In this document: piece after piece, positions 1 through 12,009 of the stretch | Numbering within the stretch: position 1 is the stretch's first letter | Layout: the number at the start of each line of letters is the position of its first letter | Assembly: GCA_004151065.3 (NCBI GenBank) | Contig: NWUY0304090602.1 | Location: forward strand, 1 to 38,425 | Direction of reading: 5' to 3' | Source: Larix sibirica | Lineage: Eukaryota > Streptophyta > Pinopsida > Pinales > Pinaceae | Length of the DNA stretch: 38,425 bases | Made by a program: the position numbers and the translations under genes | Notes under the pieces: generated by a model | The model's input: only the letters and a program-made list of their open reading frames with translations | Database searches by the model: none | What the model was told of the DNA's origin: nothing

Positions 1-1190
1 ATCAGAGGCCGATGATGTGAGCCCACTATCGAAAACGAGGAAACCTACCATTGAGGCATGTAGGCTCCAAGGTACTAACTAGTTTCTAAGTATCATTCCC
101 AAATGATGTGTTGTAGTCAATAAGAAGAGACTCGTCAAAGGAGGGCCTTGATGTATCCCCCACCATCAACACAAAACTGACACGGGAGATTTTAATAAAA
201 TGGATCAAATTAGCATGACTGACACAGGGATGGCTGACTAAATGAAGAGGTTACTAATATTGTCAAGTGGCCAACTCGAGCTAAAATTCCCTTGAACAAT
301 TTTAGGCATGAAAAATTACTTGACTCGGCAGCATTGCATCAATGAGAGAATGACCAAAACATAGTGCGACGATGACCGGGGCACTCTGCGGATTAGCCGA
401 AGGAGTATGATGACTCATAGAATTGGTATGACTTAGAGACAAGCAGATTACCCAACTGTAAGACAATGACATAGACAGGTTCCATGTTCAAGGGTGACGA
501 CATTAAATTCCATAATGCTCTCCAAAACTTACAAGGCCCTTACCCCCCCCCAATGTTCTTTTCCCCTATCATGTACAGTGAGTACCTCTTTTTTTTTTTT
601 TTTCAATGAGCTTGAGGATGATAGCAGATGCTCGGTATAGATCTTTGATGAGCCCAGAGAAGGTAAACTCATCAGCTTTTTCAGGTTTGATGACCGAGCG
701 TGACAAAGATTAGAAAAGTAAGATCGGAACAGTTCCTTTTCCGTGATTAGTCATACTAAGCCTGAAGGAGCCAGATAGTTTTGACCAAGCCTGTAGGAGA
801 CAGCAATAAGATAAAAAAAGTAGTGCTAGTACCAGGGGCAATTGCTAATCTGGGAGTTTTCCAATAGCCGCTGGTTGTGAGTAAACAAAAGAGAAGCTTG
901 AATCTACTTGGTTGGCTTGGTCTTTCTTTGAGATGATGTCTGTGCCAGATAAAGATGCCTAGACATCGCCTGCCCCATATAATCTATCATAGAGAAAGGC
1001 CCCAAGCGCTAGCGCTATACATATTAGGCCCGCTCTTCTCCCCCGAGTACCTAAATTAAGAAGAGAAGAAATCGTTCTAGTATAATGACTTGCGAAAGCC
1101 AAATAAACAATAACGCTTATAACATATAGATATCTACGTGGTATTCCGGCAGAGTATTTTCCGAAATGTCCCAATCGTACTTAATGGGCA
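1..1190. other. Gene-free stretch with C9 and T15 runs
   Basis: No coding region, RNA gene or clear repeat family is visible. The stretch carries a run of nine C at 543-551 and fifteen T at 589-603. A short direct repeat of form AAGCCTGNAGGAGNCAG lies near 759 and 787. A minus-strand frame of 71 codons at 959-1174 is of chance length and resembles no family I know. Confidence 0.6.
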
Positions 1191-3560
1191 ATAGGAAGGA
1201 AAGATGTATGTGTCTATCTGCCCCACCTCTGGTCCCACGCCTTACCTCTGGTCTCACCCGACCAGCCTCACCCTCAAACGTTCTCACTTTATAGCTAGTA
1301 CTGCCTGCTTTTTTACGCTACCGAATAGTGATGACCACTGCTGCTTCCACCTAGAATTTCTATAAGTTCTGTAAAAGAGAGAAAGGAACGCTACCTTACC
1401 TGCTAGACGTGGTTTTTGATCACTGCTTATCACTGAAGGAAGAGTGGCTCTTAATTGCCTCTTAACGCCATGCTAACTTGATTTGAATGAATGACGCTGA
1501 CGCGAAGGAAAGAATATGATTATCTTCTTTTAAACCAAATCATTGATCCAACAGCTCTTAAGGAAGGAAGATCCCAATCCAACTCTTAAGGAAGAGGGCT
1601 CCTCGCCATATAAATCAATACGTTACGCTCACCGACCTTAGGATGCCGCAATAAAATATGCCTGTCATTAAGCAAGTTGCCCACGATCTCTGTCTCCCCA
1701 CGTCAGTCAGGCAGGCCCAAGGAAAGTTGCCATATTACCTATCTGAAAGAGTTCCGCCTACCTTAGTTTTTCTCCCCTGTCTCGACCTGGCCTCACCCTC
1801 GAGCGTTCTCACATTATAGTGTTTACCTTGATACACTTTCTTCCTTTTGAAATAAGAAATAAAGTAGGTCTGTCTGTCTCATGCCCAATCTCTGGTCTCG
1901 TCCGACCTAACCCTCCTTCATTCTAGCGTCAGAAGAATATGTTTTTCATCAGAGCCAACCAATAAGGAAAGATGTATGTTACGCGCCCAACCTCTGATCT
2001 CGCCCTACTAACTGACCTCGTTCTACTACCTCGCTTCACTCTACTCACTCGGCTTCACAAGCTTCTCTTAACATTTGAATGCTTACCCTGGCCTGAGTCC
2101 GCGCTCTTTGGTCAATAAGAAAGGATATCGGCGGTAATTATCCTCATCAACCTACCGATTTATCTTGCCCACTAAGCTGTCTTATCTCAAAGCCGTATCA
2201 CAAATGACTGTCCATAATAAAATATGTCTATGAGAAGGGTCTCCACCCCGCCTCAATTTACCTGACCCGAAGCTGCTTTCTTATCACGACGCTGCCTTGC
2301 TGCTATCTTATCAAGCAGCTTTATAACAAAGGAAGCTCTCTTATCCCGCCCGATGTCTTATCACGACGAACAGTTACAAAAAAAAAAAGATATGTGTGCA
2401 GTAACAATAATCATCTGACAATTTCTTATAGCAGCGACTGACCGGTTAACCAGCCAGCAGCCATTGAGGATAAAATGAGTCCTTACCCTATGCTGCTTAC
2501 AAAGAAAGAAGGTGCAGCAGTTGGTCCTTATCTTCTTACGCCGCTTATGCCTGCTCACTCTTGAATGAAAGCAGTTAGGTCAGTACCAGCAGCCATCTGA
2601 ATTTACCTAACCTGAGCCTGCCTTAAAAGGAAGGTCCTGCCCTCCCATGGTCCGGCTTGGTATAGAAATATTCATTGCGAGGCGAGTCAACAACCCTTGA
2701 TGCTTAGAGGATATTAGTAAAAGGTATACATCGGTTCACTAAAACAAAGAGGATTTCTGAATGAGGATTGGTGCAAGTACGCGTGCGTGATCACTAAAAA
2801 CCTGTAAGGCGGCGCAGCAAATAAATATCTATCAAGCTTTTTCAAGGCAAATGGATCCATCAAGCTTTGTTGCTTAAGTCCCAATCTGACGGCTAGTACG
2901 CCTTACACTCCACGATTACTTACTCACGGAAGATAACTTAAGTGTGAAAGCAAAGAAGGCTTAAGTGAAAGTCGAAAACTGCAATGCCTCTTCTAGAACA
3001 TGCTATCGCCATTTACATTCTACCTGTGACGCGTCTGCTCTGGCTTTTAAAGAAAGAGAATATATGTTATTTAGGTCCCGACCTGGTCTCGCCCTCTTAA
3101 GCGACTTCAAGCTTCCTCACGCTGAAGTGCCTTGTTTCTTAGAAGCCAACCAATTAGGGGCAAGCCCAATAAGAAGAAATAAAAAAGAAGGTATTTATGT
3201 CCCGCGTCCCTGACCTCACCCAATCTCTGGTCTCGCTTTACCTGATATCGCCCGGCTTAATAACCCTACTTGACTTTCAAACTGTCTCACGCGTTTTAAC
3301 GCCTATCCTCCTGGCTGGGTATAATATGTTCTTTAGTCAATAAGAAATAAAGCATGACTGTTGTTACGGTTCTTATCTCTACCAATTTATTTATATGACT
3401 CGAAGCTGTCTGATCACGAAGCTGCCTTAGAACGCCTGCCTTATCGCGAATCACTAACTTCCCATAAGAAGATATGCTGGTAATCGTACTCATCTGAAGA
3501 CGGCTCATAGTGACTGACTTACCAGTTAGCTAGCCCTAGCCATTGAAAATACAATCAGTC
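1190..3560. repeat. Degenerate repeat cluster (CTCTGGTCTC / CAATAAGAA boxes)
   Basis: Several short motifs recur here in similar order. CCTCACCCTC-NNN-CGTTCTCAC-NTTATAG occurs at 1266-1294 and 1791-1819 with 3 differences in 29 bases. CCAATCTCTGGTCTCG is exact at 1885-1900 and 3220-3235. GGAAAGATGTATGT is exact at 1198-1211 and 1966-1979, each followed by a CCNACCTCTGRTC box. TCTTATCACGACG occurs near 2280 and at about 2356-2368. CAATAAGAA occurs at 2113, 3167 and 3338. The units are not in strict tandem. They look like a duplicated and rearranged mosaic that has since diverged. The short frames inside (2361-2558 minus, 2965-3213 plus, 3296-3508 minus) run through the repeats and are not credible genes. 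Confidence 0.7.
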
Positions 3561-5744
3561 ATTACCTTAACTTACGAAAGAAGATAGATGCCATTCATTC
3601 TTCCTCACTGTAGATTGAAGGGAGGAAGTCTGCCCCAAAAGACTTATAAAAATAGGACCTGCTAACCGCTCTGCGCCTTACCCTACTTACTTATAATCTA
3701 TTGCTGAAGCCAAGGAATGCTTAATGGTGGAGGAGGTAGCACTATTGTGCCTCTTTTTGGCACGGGATGAACCCAGCCAGCTTACATTCAGTTCGGTACC
3801 ATTATGACACCTATTGTTCCCGCCGAAGAGCCTTGCCGTCTTCATCAATTAGAACCCCAGGAAGGAGGTTATACGTGATCACCTGTTCGATATAACCCCG
3901 TGCCCTTTATGTAGGTTGTCCACGCGTTACCAGTTGTATGTTACCAGTTATCGATCCCCTGTGCCTTGTAGATTTTTGTGACAAGTTCTACGTGAAAATA
4001 TATTACGTTACCAGCGTGAGCAGGAAGGAGTCCTACGTGACCCACCAGCTAGGAAGAGCCATACTTCCTCATTTTCAGGACCTGCAAACTTCAACCCACC
4101 CACCTTGCATCAACACTAGGAGCAACACCAGGCGGCATTGCTTCTTCCTGGGTTCGAGTACCGAATGGAGTAGCGGCATTTAGTGATCGCCACCTGGCTA
4201 TAGAGTACTAGCTATCGGGACCTTCGACCACCTCATTCCTAATTTGGACCACCTCTCCCTATGGTTGCTTCAAAAAGGTGATAGAACGCTTATATTATTA
4301 TATATAATTGGGGTTCCAGGCGTCCGCCAACAACCTCAAATCTCGATCCAGGTTTCGATGTTATTAAGGGCAGCTGAGAGAGAGCCAGTGGTCGCCGATA
4401 GACACAGTCTTCGTTGACAGCAGGTCACCAATAAGAAGGAAGTCGCCGATAACCTAGAAGAATATTTATTTCATATGAAGTTTTTTTTACTAAATTCTTC
4501 ATCTTTTTATTCTACCGCTTCGCGCCTCAAATCTACTGGCTTTTCAGCCTGTTTACTATTTGGATTATTCCGAGCTATCCATGAACCGACCGGTTTAGTT
4601 TGAGTTGATCGCACTAGAGCCTCCAGCTACCTACCAGAATATTTAGACCTGGTAGCCTTAGAACAGGAAATTAATGAATGCATTTAGTTAGGTTAGTCGG
4701 GACTGCTATGAACCCCTTCTATTAGAATAAAAGAAGCACCAGAAGATGGATGAGGAGGCACGAAGTGAAATGCTATCGCAAATCGACTTGCCTTAATAAG
4801 AATGCAATTTCGAGACCCAGTTGGATCTTCGATTCCTCAAACCCATGCCAACAATAAGTTATATATAATAAAAACAGCATCTGAGAAGGTTTTCCGTTTC
4901 GCACCTTAACTTGAGGATTCAGGCGCCTACAGAACAATGGTGCTGGGAACATTACGCAATTTCTCGAACGAGTTCAAGCAAGCCCAAAATTTCGTTTTCG
5001 AACCCAGATGATTAATATGCCTCCGATCCACTCAACATAAGGGTTTTATTTATAAAATACGTGGTTGAGGCACGGAGTAGAGTGAAGTTACAACCTTCCT
5101 TTCATTTAGTGCTACTTAGATATTGCTTCTTGAGCCAGGCTGAGGCGCGAAGCCTTCTTTATCTCATTTATATATGTTATTTCGGGATATGATTTAGAAC
5201 CACCCCGTTTAGCACAGACTTCGTTCCTTAGGGTGAGGCGGGATAACCGCCAGTCACTAATCAGTCACTAATTAGAAAGGTACGCGGAGTTCTTAAAATA
5301 GCCAGTGGGCTAAAGCAAAATGCAAGTTTGAGAACCCAATGAATGAAGGAATATGACTTGTACCCAATAGACCAACTTGTTTTAGATATAGAAAACAACA
5401 TTTCGTGCGAAAAATACAAATTGACACGGACCCAGAATGGACAGACATGGCTGGCTGGGAGTCCTTGATCCCACTGGAGTCACCTTTTCACATGGGTACC
5501 CTTTGAATAAGCAAGTCTATAGAACTACTGGTTGGACAGCTACTCACAGGCAGGATTAATTACTCTTTTAACTGGTAACTGGACGGATTGATTCTATAGA
5601 GCCAGAACCTTTAGCAGGCACGTCGTAGTGGAATATACAGCCAGAATGAAAGTGGAGATATTTTTTCACTTATTAACTTTAGCTTAGAGAGTTGAACTGC
5701 TGGCTCGATTCTATAAAGCCTTAACTTATTCTAGTTAGAGATAC
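3560..5744. other. Gene-free stretch with one small direct repeat
   Basis: No gene is recognised. A box of form CAGGAAGGAG-NNN-TACGTGA occurs near 3858 and again near 4019, and GTTACCAG occurs three times between 3925 and 4015. An 81-codon plus frame at 3938-4183 spans these repeats and matches nothing I know. The rest shows only purine-rich patches and AT-rich pockets, for example 4290-4312. Confidence 0.5.
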
Positions 5745-5811
5745 ATGGATGGCTGGATGCATGGATGGGTCAGATGGGTCGGATGGTTTGTTGAGTAGCC
5801 CGTTGGATGGG
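5745..5811. repeat. Imperfect ATGG tetranucleotide microsatellite
   Basis: ATGG or GGAT units recur about nine times in 67 bases, with interruptions such as GGGTC and TTTGTTG. This looks like slippage followed by point mutation. Confidence 0.75.
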
Positions 5812-7541
5812 TTTACCTTTTAGCTCTACGACCGAACCTTGACGAACTACCCCTTGACGACAGCAGCCTACTACATTACATTTCAACTTGCCCGAGGAAC
5901 CTCTCCATCCAAGGAAGTCAGTTCGGCATACGCAGTAACAGCCCTGTTGTATTGGGGACACAACACCCCCCCTATCCCAGAGAAATCCCAGGATTATGAA
6001 CTTTACACATCTTTTTTTAAGTGTTATGTGTTTATTTGTGTTATGGACAATGAATGGTAACGAGTTTTGTGTGAGGTTGCCGCTTATTGTGCGTTTGGAT
6101 ATGCACGTATATAATGGCATTGCTCGTGCCTTTACAGAGGATACTTCAATTGATTGGGCGGGGAACTAGATGGTAGAAAGCCTGTACCAAGTAGGAGTAA
6201 TAACCTTTGAAAGAACTGTTTGGGATAGAGTTTGTATAATACCCTTTCCCTATATGTGATGGGGGCATGGAAAGAAAGGCAGGCTGCTTAATTAATTCCT
6301 GAACAAATCTTTTGAAGAAAGTAGAAAAGGTGAAGCAAGACGTATTGCCTGGGGCGGGACACTCATTAGTAGGGAGGTAGCGTAGTTATTCTTAAAAATT
6401 AAGTAAAAAAGAGAACAAAAAATGAGCTTGTTATCCCAGATTGGATATTTTGCCTCTTTCCCCCAACAAAGCAACTTTCCTTTATATAAAAAAAGACGGG
6501 ACCTGAATAAAGGGGTTTTAGGGTAATACCAATGATTCCGTAACGCCAAGAGACTCGTCGCGGACCAAGTATTTCCACTTAGTCGTGGGCCCACCCAATA
6601 GAGGACACAGTCAATATCACACGCAACCTTATTCCGAATAAGTGTCACGCGCTCTTACCCAAAGCGGGACTAATTGTAGCACAAATAAAGGTAAGCGGGG
6701 GTGTGGCATGCCATTTTCATGTGGGCATTTGGCTGCCCAACCCACCATCCAAACGGGAAATCCTATTTTAATCAATTCCAACGGTTCCAGAAGCCATTGT
6801 CAGTGATACCGAGGGACCTCTAGCAGAATCGCGTATATAGACTAGAGGAATAAAGCAGTATCCAATATTGATGTGAAAAAGGCATGCATCCATTTAACCA
6901 AAGTCGTATAGCATACCCACTCTTTTCTATCTCTGCATAGGTGGAGAATTACGTACGATAGGAAGAACAACAGACAGTAAGAACGACGTCGACTCCCGAG
7001 CTTACTACCCGAAGCCCCAAACCCCATATTTTCTATCACGAAATGCGGACGGAGCGGAGGACCCCCCCCACCAAAATGAGTTATATTTAGTAGCCCAGAA
7101 GGCTCCAACTACGACCAATGCAGACATGCCCCTACCAGCCAGAAGAACCTTATTCTTTAGTGCCTCGTTTAATTACTGCCTCGAACCGAACACATAAGCG
7201 CAGTAATAGGAGCACAAAATAATTATATGAAGATGAAACGAAACTAATGAAGAAGCAAACCACAGGACCCATTAATTAGCACCCAGATGTAGCAACAGGA
7301 ACGGAAGGAAATAGTCGATACTGTAATGGATGGGAACATAGACGATCGGAATATTGTAAGTCAGCTGGTTACGGGAAGAAGATAAATTGGTAATGCGCCG
7401 GAATGAGTCTTTCTCTTTTCCGGGCTCCCTATGAAGGAATAATCTATCTTTAATTTAAGGCCCTGCCTTAAAAACGACGTGGTGGGAGGTGCGGCCAATA
7501 TTGCTTGAAAGGCAGTGGGCTGAGGTCCTGTGCCGGCCTTC
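5812..7541. other. Gene-free stretch with chance-length frames
   Basis: Frames of 116 codons (5770-6120 minus), 118 codons (6292-6648 minus) and 88 codons (6842-7108 minus) are present. None shows a recognisable domain, signal peptide or conserved motif, and the first overlaps an equally open plus frame at 5839-6060. At this base composition, frames of this length are expected by chance across 77 kb of double-stranded reading. Nothing else stands out. Confidence 0.5.
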
Positions 7542-7555
7542 CTTCCTTAAGGAAG
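7542..7555. repeat. Perfect 14 bp palindrome
   Basis: CTTCCTTAAGGAAG is self-complementary. It lies inside a CCTTCCTTCC-rich patch, with a further related box (CCTTCCTTAG) about 15 bases downstream. It has no neighbouring gene, so a terminator or processing role cannot be assigned. Confidence 0.6.
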
Positions 7556-9471
7556 CCTTAAAGTGCAAACCTTCCTTAGTTAGTTCGGGGTAAACCCGCG
7601 CGCGGTATAAAGTATAGAACAGAATCTCTCTTTATGTTCCACTAAGCTAACGGTCGGTCGGTTGGTCCTGATTGGTTTGTTTGATTAGGGGGGCCTTTTT
7701 ATTTATTGGTTCTGATTGGTCTTGCAGCATTGGTTGGTTTCACCCAATTTAGTAAGGTGGTCATGGGTTTATTCCGCGGAGCAGTGTTCTAGTAAGGTTG
7801 CGATTTAGGGGGTGAGGGGAAGGGGGGAAGCACTAAAAGTGAGTGACTTTAAAACGGTCAGGGGCAGGTCATGACTCCACGGGAAGATATGATCTGCTGA
7901 GGGGGCTTTTCATGCATGCCTAATCCCGCCCGCCAGACACCAGAGTTGGTCCTTACTGAAAGGGAAACCCGGATTTTATCTAAACCCCTTCCTTATTTCA
8001 TGCATGAAGGATTGATCTTTAAAGGTAAATTGCTCCCACCCCTCTCTGCCGAATGAAGAGTTGGCCTATTCATTCTTCCAGTTATCCTTCTTAATAAAAG
8101 TAAATACTTAAATAAAGGTCCTGAAATAGCATCCATAAGATGGCCACCACTGGCTTTCTGTTAAGTGAGGGAGGGCGGTCGCCATATGTACTTGGCGTGC
8201 CTGCCGGTCAAATTCTATTCTGAACCAGCACACCCCGGGTTCGGGTCCCTGTTCTTTGTCTCTTCTATGCTTGTTTGATGAGGGTGATCCTATTCAGGAA
8301 GGCCTTTTATTGAATTGAATGAATACTGGCCGGTTGAATCTGATACTCCAATTGGATAAAGCAACTGGCTACGAACAATAAGATCCAGTGCTTGCCACCC
8401 TGGTTAATACTCCTTGGGATAAAAGTAGTCTTTAACCCTTGTATCACGCACAGAACAGAATAAACGAACGGTTAGGTCCCGGCACCGAACAGAGCGCGTG
8501 TAGAGCGGAGGTAGAGCGATTTCAAACACAATAATGAATTTATATTTACAGCACTAGCTACATATGGTCTTCCCAGCTGAAGGGAATGCTTCAAGACCAG
8601 GAGCACCGGATGGCGGAGAGGGAATTAGGATTGGTTCATGAGAACTTAGAAGCCCCCAGTTGAGAGGATCGATGGGATCAATAGAAGGAAGGAAGAACCC
8701 TATATGCACTCAATTATCAACTTGCCTACAGACAAATCTTGTTCGAGACCTCGGTGGAGACTGACCCAAGCCTTCCGTGTGATAAATCTTAGATTGCGGT
8801 GTGGAACCCTCTCATCCGCGATTGGTATAATTGGTGGACTTTGAGCCAAGCTATATTTTCATATAAGAGTTGTGTTTTTATCATTCCACTGGTAAGCCTC
8901 ACACCCAGTCACATTGTTTAGAGGAGTATTAATAAAAAGAATCACATTTCGCTCGAGTATAGCTCCATAGGCATGCTTAAACATGATATTCCTTCTCGTT
9001 ACATTACTTACGGTCATCGTAAAATCTTAACCATTTTCTATGCACAAGGTTAAAGACTGCATTACCTCACTAGCATTATAATTAGAAAAACTTTTCCGTG
9101 CGCGCTGGGTGAATAACATTTCTTTTTGCACTATATTGTGATATAACAATTAACGTTTAAATGTCCGATGGTGTGTGAGCACAGGTTTGAAACATAACTC
9201 CCGGGGAGGTGAGGGGATCAACAAGAAAGGAGATAGAAGAGCTGGTAATGCCAAAAAGAAATCCTATGTATAACGACACTAACCCCTAGCATCAGAGTAT
9301 TGTATGATCGTACCTTTGACAACCCATTTGATACATACTAGAGGGCAGCCACACTAGCCGAGTCATCTGTTGCTGCTCTCAGTAGTGAAACTAGAAATTA
9401 TATTGTGCAGTTATAACAATTGCACATGATCGGAGCTAGAGCAGATATTTTTTGTTTCCTGATGTAATAAG
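7556..9471. other. Gene-free stretch
   Basis: The TGATTGGT box recurs between 7665 and 7740. A tRNA T-arm-like string (GGGTTCGGGTCCC) at about 8237-8249 lacks a matching acceptor stem. No open frame here is long enough to list. The region 8900-9470 is AT-rich without clear repeats. Confidence 0.5.
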
Positions 9472-9690
9472 TTGGTTAGTAAAGCGAGGCAATATAAAGG
9501 AACGAAGTATTTATTTTACAATGAAAAACAGATTGGCTCATACGCACTAAACACCTTTAAGATGATATACATATTATATACTCCGCAAACCTTGCTGGAC
9601 AAGGACTTAGTGCAAATGTTCGCCAACAAACACAATCTGGTTAAGGTGATTGAGAGTTGCTGGGATGGCGAGAAGATGTTCTGCAAATAG
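9472..9690 (+). other. Unrecognised 72-codon open frame
   Basis: The predicted peptide is Lys/Asn-rich and compositionally plausible, with a stretch TLLDKDLVQMFANKHNLVK. I cannot place it in any family. A second plus frame (9650-9850, 66 codons) overlaps its end, so the locus could be the remnant of a longer coding sequence broken by a frameshift. It could equally be chance. No ribosome-binding or promoter signal supports it. Confidence 0.15.
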
Positions 9691-9859
9691 TCAGTCCTCC
9701 AACGTGTATCCCATTGCATACCAAACCGCTAAGTTCAGGGCTAACATAAGGTTGAAGGAACAAAATAAGGGCTTGTTCACTTCTTATCCACTCACCATTG
9801 GTGCCTGCACACTCGTTGATTTTTTTGCAACGTTAATACAATGCAAGTGATTAGGTTTC

Positions 9860-10160
9860 CCCTTTTAGGAGGATGGGTAGATTAAGCAGCATCTGACACA
9901 ATTAGTAGCGGGGTAACTTCTAGGTCTGAAGCTCCAACAGCATTTGCTAAGACTAGTCAGTTAAGGCTAGTCAGTCCAGGTTCAAAGATTTTTGCATTGG
10001 TCATATAACTCCGATGATAGTCAATATTTGAATCTTTATCTCCATAGATATTACTCTCCGAACTTGACTCTTCTTCTCCAAACGTAAGGTACACACAAAG
10101 TTATAGTAGTTATTTCTATAAGGCTTAAGATTGCAAAGTGCATGGAAAAATAGAATCTAT
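9860..10160. other. Gene-free stretch
   Basis: A short duplication, CTAGTCAGTTAAGG then CTAGTCAGTCCAGG, occurs at about 9953-9980. Nothing else is visible. Confidence 0.5.
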
Positions 10161-10380
10161 TCTCTTAAGGCTTGTTTATTCTGCTGGACCAAGGTAAGAC
10201 TAAAGCTAGTAGTGTCCATAGGGCTAATAAGAAAGACTTCAGCTAGTCCAGTTCATAGGGGTCCAGGCAGGGGAACTAACTGAATGGTCTCTATAGGCTT
10301 GTTTATCTAGCACTACTGGGTGGTGGGGCTTAATTAGGCTTGTTTCCCAGGTACTCTTCTGGGGCTTATAAAGCATTTCA
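10160..10380. repeat. AGGCTTGTTTAT short-repeat patch
   Basis: AGGCTTGTTTAT recurs at about 10168 and 10295, with a truncated AGGCTTGTTT near 10336. Each copy lies near CTGGACC, CTGGGTGG or CCAGGTA boxes. Related strings (AGGGCTTATTATTCTG, GGTAGGGCTTGC) recur at 10690-10735. The copies are diverged and not in strict tandem. Confidence 0.55.
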
Positions 10381-10624
10381 TCCATCCAATGGGGGTACTA
10401 GGTGTCCAGGTCCAATAGGTGTAAATATGGGCAAAGCTAGAGAAAATACATAGTTAAAACATGGGGAGAAAATACACTTAATATCATTGGGGGTTTTCAG
10501 ATATAAACATACATTATTGGGATATATTTGGGGTTGGTTTGATAGGGCCATTAGGGGTAACGCTAGCCAATTTAAAGAAAAGAGTGTAAGAATCATTCAT
10601 TCAGTTCAATCTATAAATCCAGTG

Positions 10625-10647
10625 ATCAATCAATCAATCAATCAATC
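10625..10647. repeat. (ATCA)n microsatellite
   Basis: Nearly six perfect ATCA units, with a CCAATAGG flank on the right. The 63-codon plus frame through this site (10487-10678) is an artefact of the low-complexity tract. Confidence 0.9.
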
Positions 10648-11234
10648 CAATAGGGCGGGCAGTAGTCCAGAGGGCTAAGAAAGAAGGCGTTAATAGGGCT
10701 TATTATTCTGTACTGGCTGGTAGGGCTTGCTAAAGGCTTTCACTCTAAGGCTTTATTTCACTCTCAAGACAAGAGCTATAAGACCTATCTAGATGGTAAA
10801 TTCAGGAAGCAAAGGAACAACGTGCTCTATGAGCGATAGCGATCATTCATTCCAAAACATCAAGGGGTATAGCAATATTTGAAATAATGAAAGCAAGCGT
10901 AATGGGGCGGATGGAGGGACGTCCACAAGCCACAAAAGAAGCCTTAATAAGGCCACTTGCAGGAAGCAACTATCTATTTATCCCTCCCGTAAGCGTGTGA
11001 GGGGAGCTCTAATACAGGTATGTAGCAGACACCATAAAGCAGACAACAGTAAGCATAGAGGAAGCAGACTAAAAGCGTACATCCATAAGACGTCCTTCGT
11101 GGTTCATGCAGCTTGAAAGTGTAAGTCAAGGCTCGTTCGGAGTTTATAGGACTGAGGCATTATTCTGTAATAGTGTAAGTAAAGTCCTCTTATTTCCGAA
11201 GTATATTCCAACCCCAAGCTGTAGATTTTATGAT
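10648..11234. other. Gene-free stretch
   Basis: CACTCTAAGGCTTT-like strings at 10740-10755 resemble those at 31200-31265. Otherwise I see only purine-rich, non-coding-looking sequence. Confidence 0.45.
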
Positions 11235-11332
11235 AGGTTCCAAAGGCTATTCCCAAGGCAGAGGGGGGAGGCAAGGGTATAGGGCATTGACAAAGGCTAG
11301 TCAAAATGTAGGAGGTTCCCAAGGCTAATCCC
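11235..11332. repeat. Direct repeat, 20 bp, 78 bp apart
   Basis: AGGTTCCAAAGGCTATTCCC (11235-11254) and AGGTTCCCAAGGCTAATCCC (11313-11332) differ at two positions. A partial copy, CAAAGGCTAGTCAAA, lies between them at about 11291, and a further TTCCAAGG occurs near 11396. The 93-codon minus frame at 11104-11385 runs through these repeats and is not considered a gene. Confidence 0.75.
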
Positions 11333-11399
11333 CCAGATAAAGTTGACAAGGGATAGTTCAAATTCTGTAGGGATGAGTTGAGCAAGGAAGGATGTTTCC

Positions 11400-11810
11400 A
11401 AGGAGCATTTTGCTGAGTTTCCCAAGAGGAGGTGCTTTTATTATATACGATATTATCCGCCGCTTAGCAACTTATCAAAACAGGTGCATAGCATCGTAAG
11501 TAATATTGTGCATTAATAAATAAGTGTCAAAACATCCTCCAAGAGGAGTCCTCCTCCCCCATTGGTTCCCATCCAAGAGTAAAATGTAACTACCCACCTT
11601 ACATTGACTGCCTCACTACTTGTATTGCCTCTTGCTTTCCTCCTACCGTAAATTGCGAATAACCACCTGGCAATCATAGTAACCTATATAAAAGGGCATA
11701 GTACAGTAATATAAAATCATTTTATAGATCTGATGATGAAAAACTTTTCCTTATGTTTCCCAAAAATAAAGAGCAAATTGATTAGCAAAAAATGGTGAAT
11801 GAGACCTTTT
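11400..11810. other. Gene-free stretch
   Basis: No open frame, RNA gene or repeat is supported. There is a small GAGGAGTCCTCCTCCCCC box at about 11543. Confidence 0.5.
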
Positions 11811-11814
11811 TATA

Positions 11815-11945
11815 GAACTGGTAGCGGCTCCAAGTATTCCAGCCCGAGCATCCAAGTAGAGTAGCGTAGTTGAGTAGCTGCCAAGCAAGTAGCTAAACTG
11901 CCGAGCCCGGGAGCCAATAAAGTCGAGTATCCCACTAGTATCTCA
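11815..11945 (+). repeat. GAGTATCC-family element, copy 1
   Basis: The stretch is built from GAGTAGC, CAAGTAG and GAGTATCCC words, with GCCCGGGAGCCAA at 11905-11917. That 13-mer recurs exactly at 36870-36882. The family also appears at 16915-17150 and, inverted, at 31700-31860. It does not encode a recognised protein, and the 70-codon minus frame across it is incidental. It may be a short interspersed mitochondrial repeat, but I cannot name a described family. Confidence 0.6.
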
Positions 11946-12009
11946 CATAAGATAAGTGTGAAAGTTGAATGACGCATAGAGAGCTTCGCGCAGTTAAAAC
12001 CTCCGTATA

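Noticed and set aside
5770-6120. 116-codon minus-strand open frame
   Set aside because: It overlaps an open plus frame, includes part of the ATGG microsatellite, has no domain, and is of chance length.
6292-6648. 118-codon minus-strand open frame
   Set aside because: No recognisable motif or family. Expected by chance at this composition.
8160-8265. 5S rRNA-like word CGCCATATGTACT and a T-arm-like GGGTTCGGGTCCC
   Set aside because: The 5S-like match is only about 13 bases with no flanking agreement. The T-arm-like string pairs at four of five positions but has no matching acceptor, D or anticodon arm.
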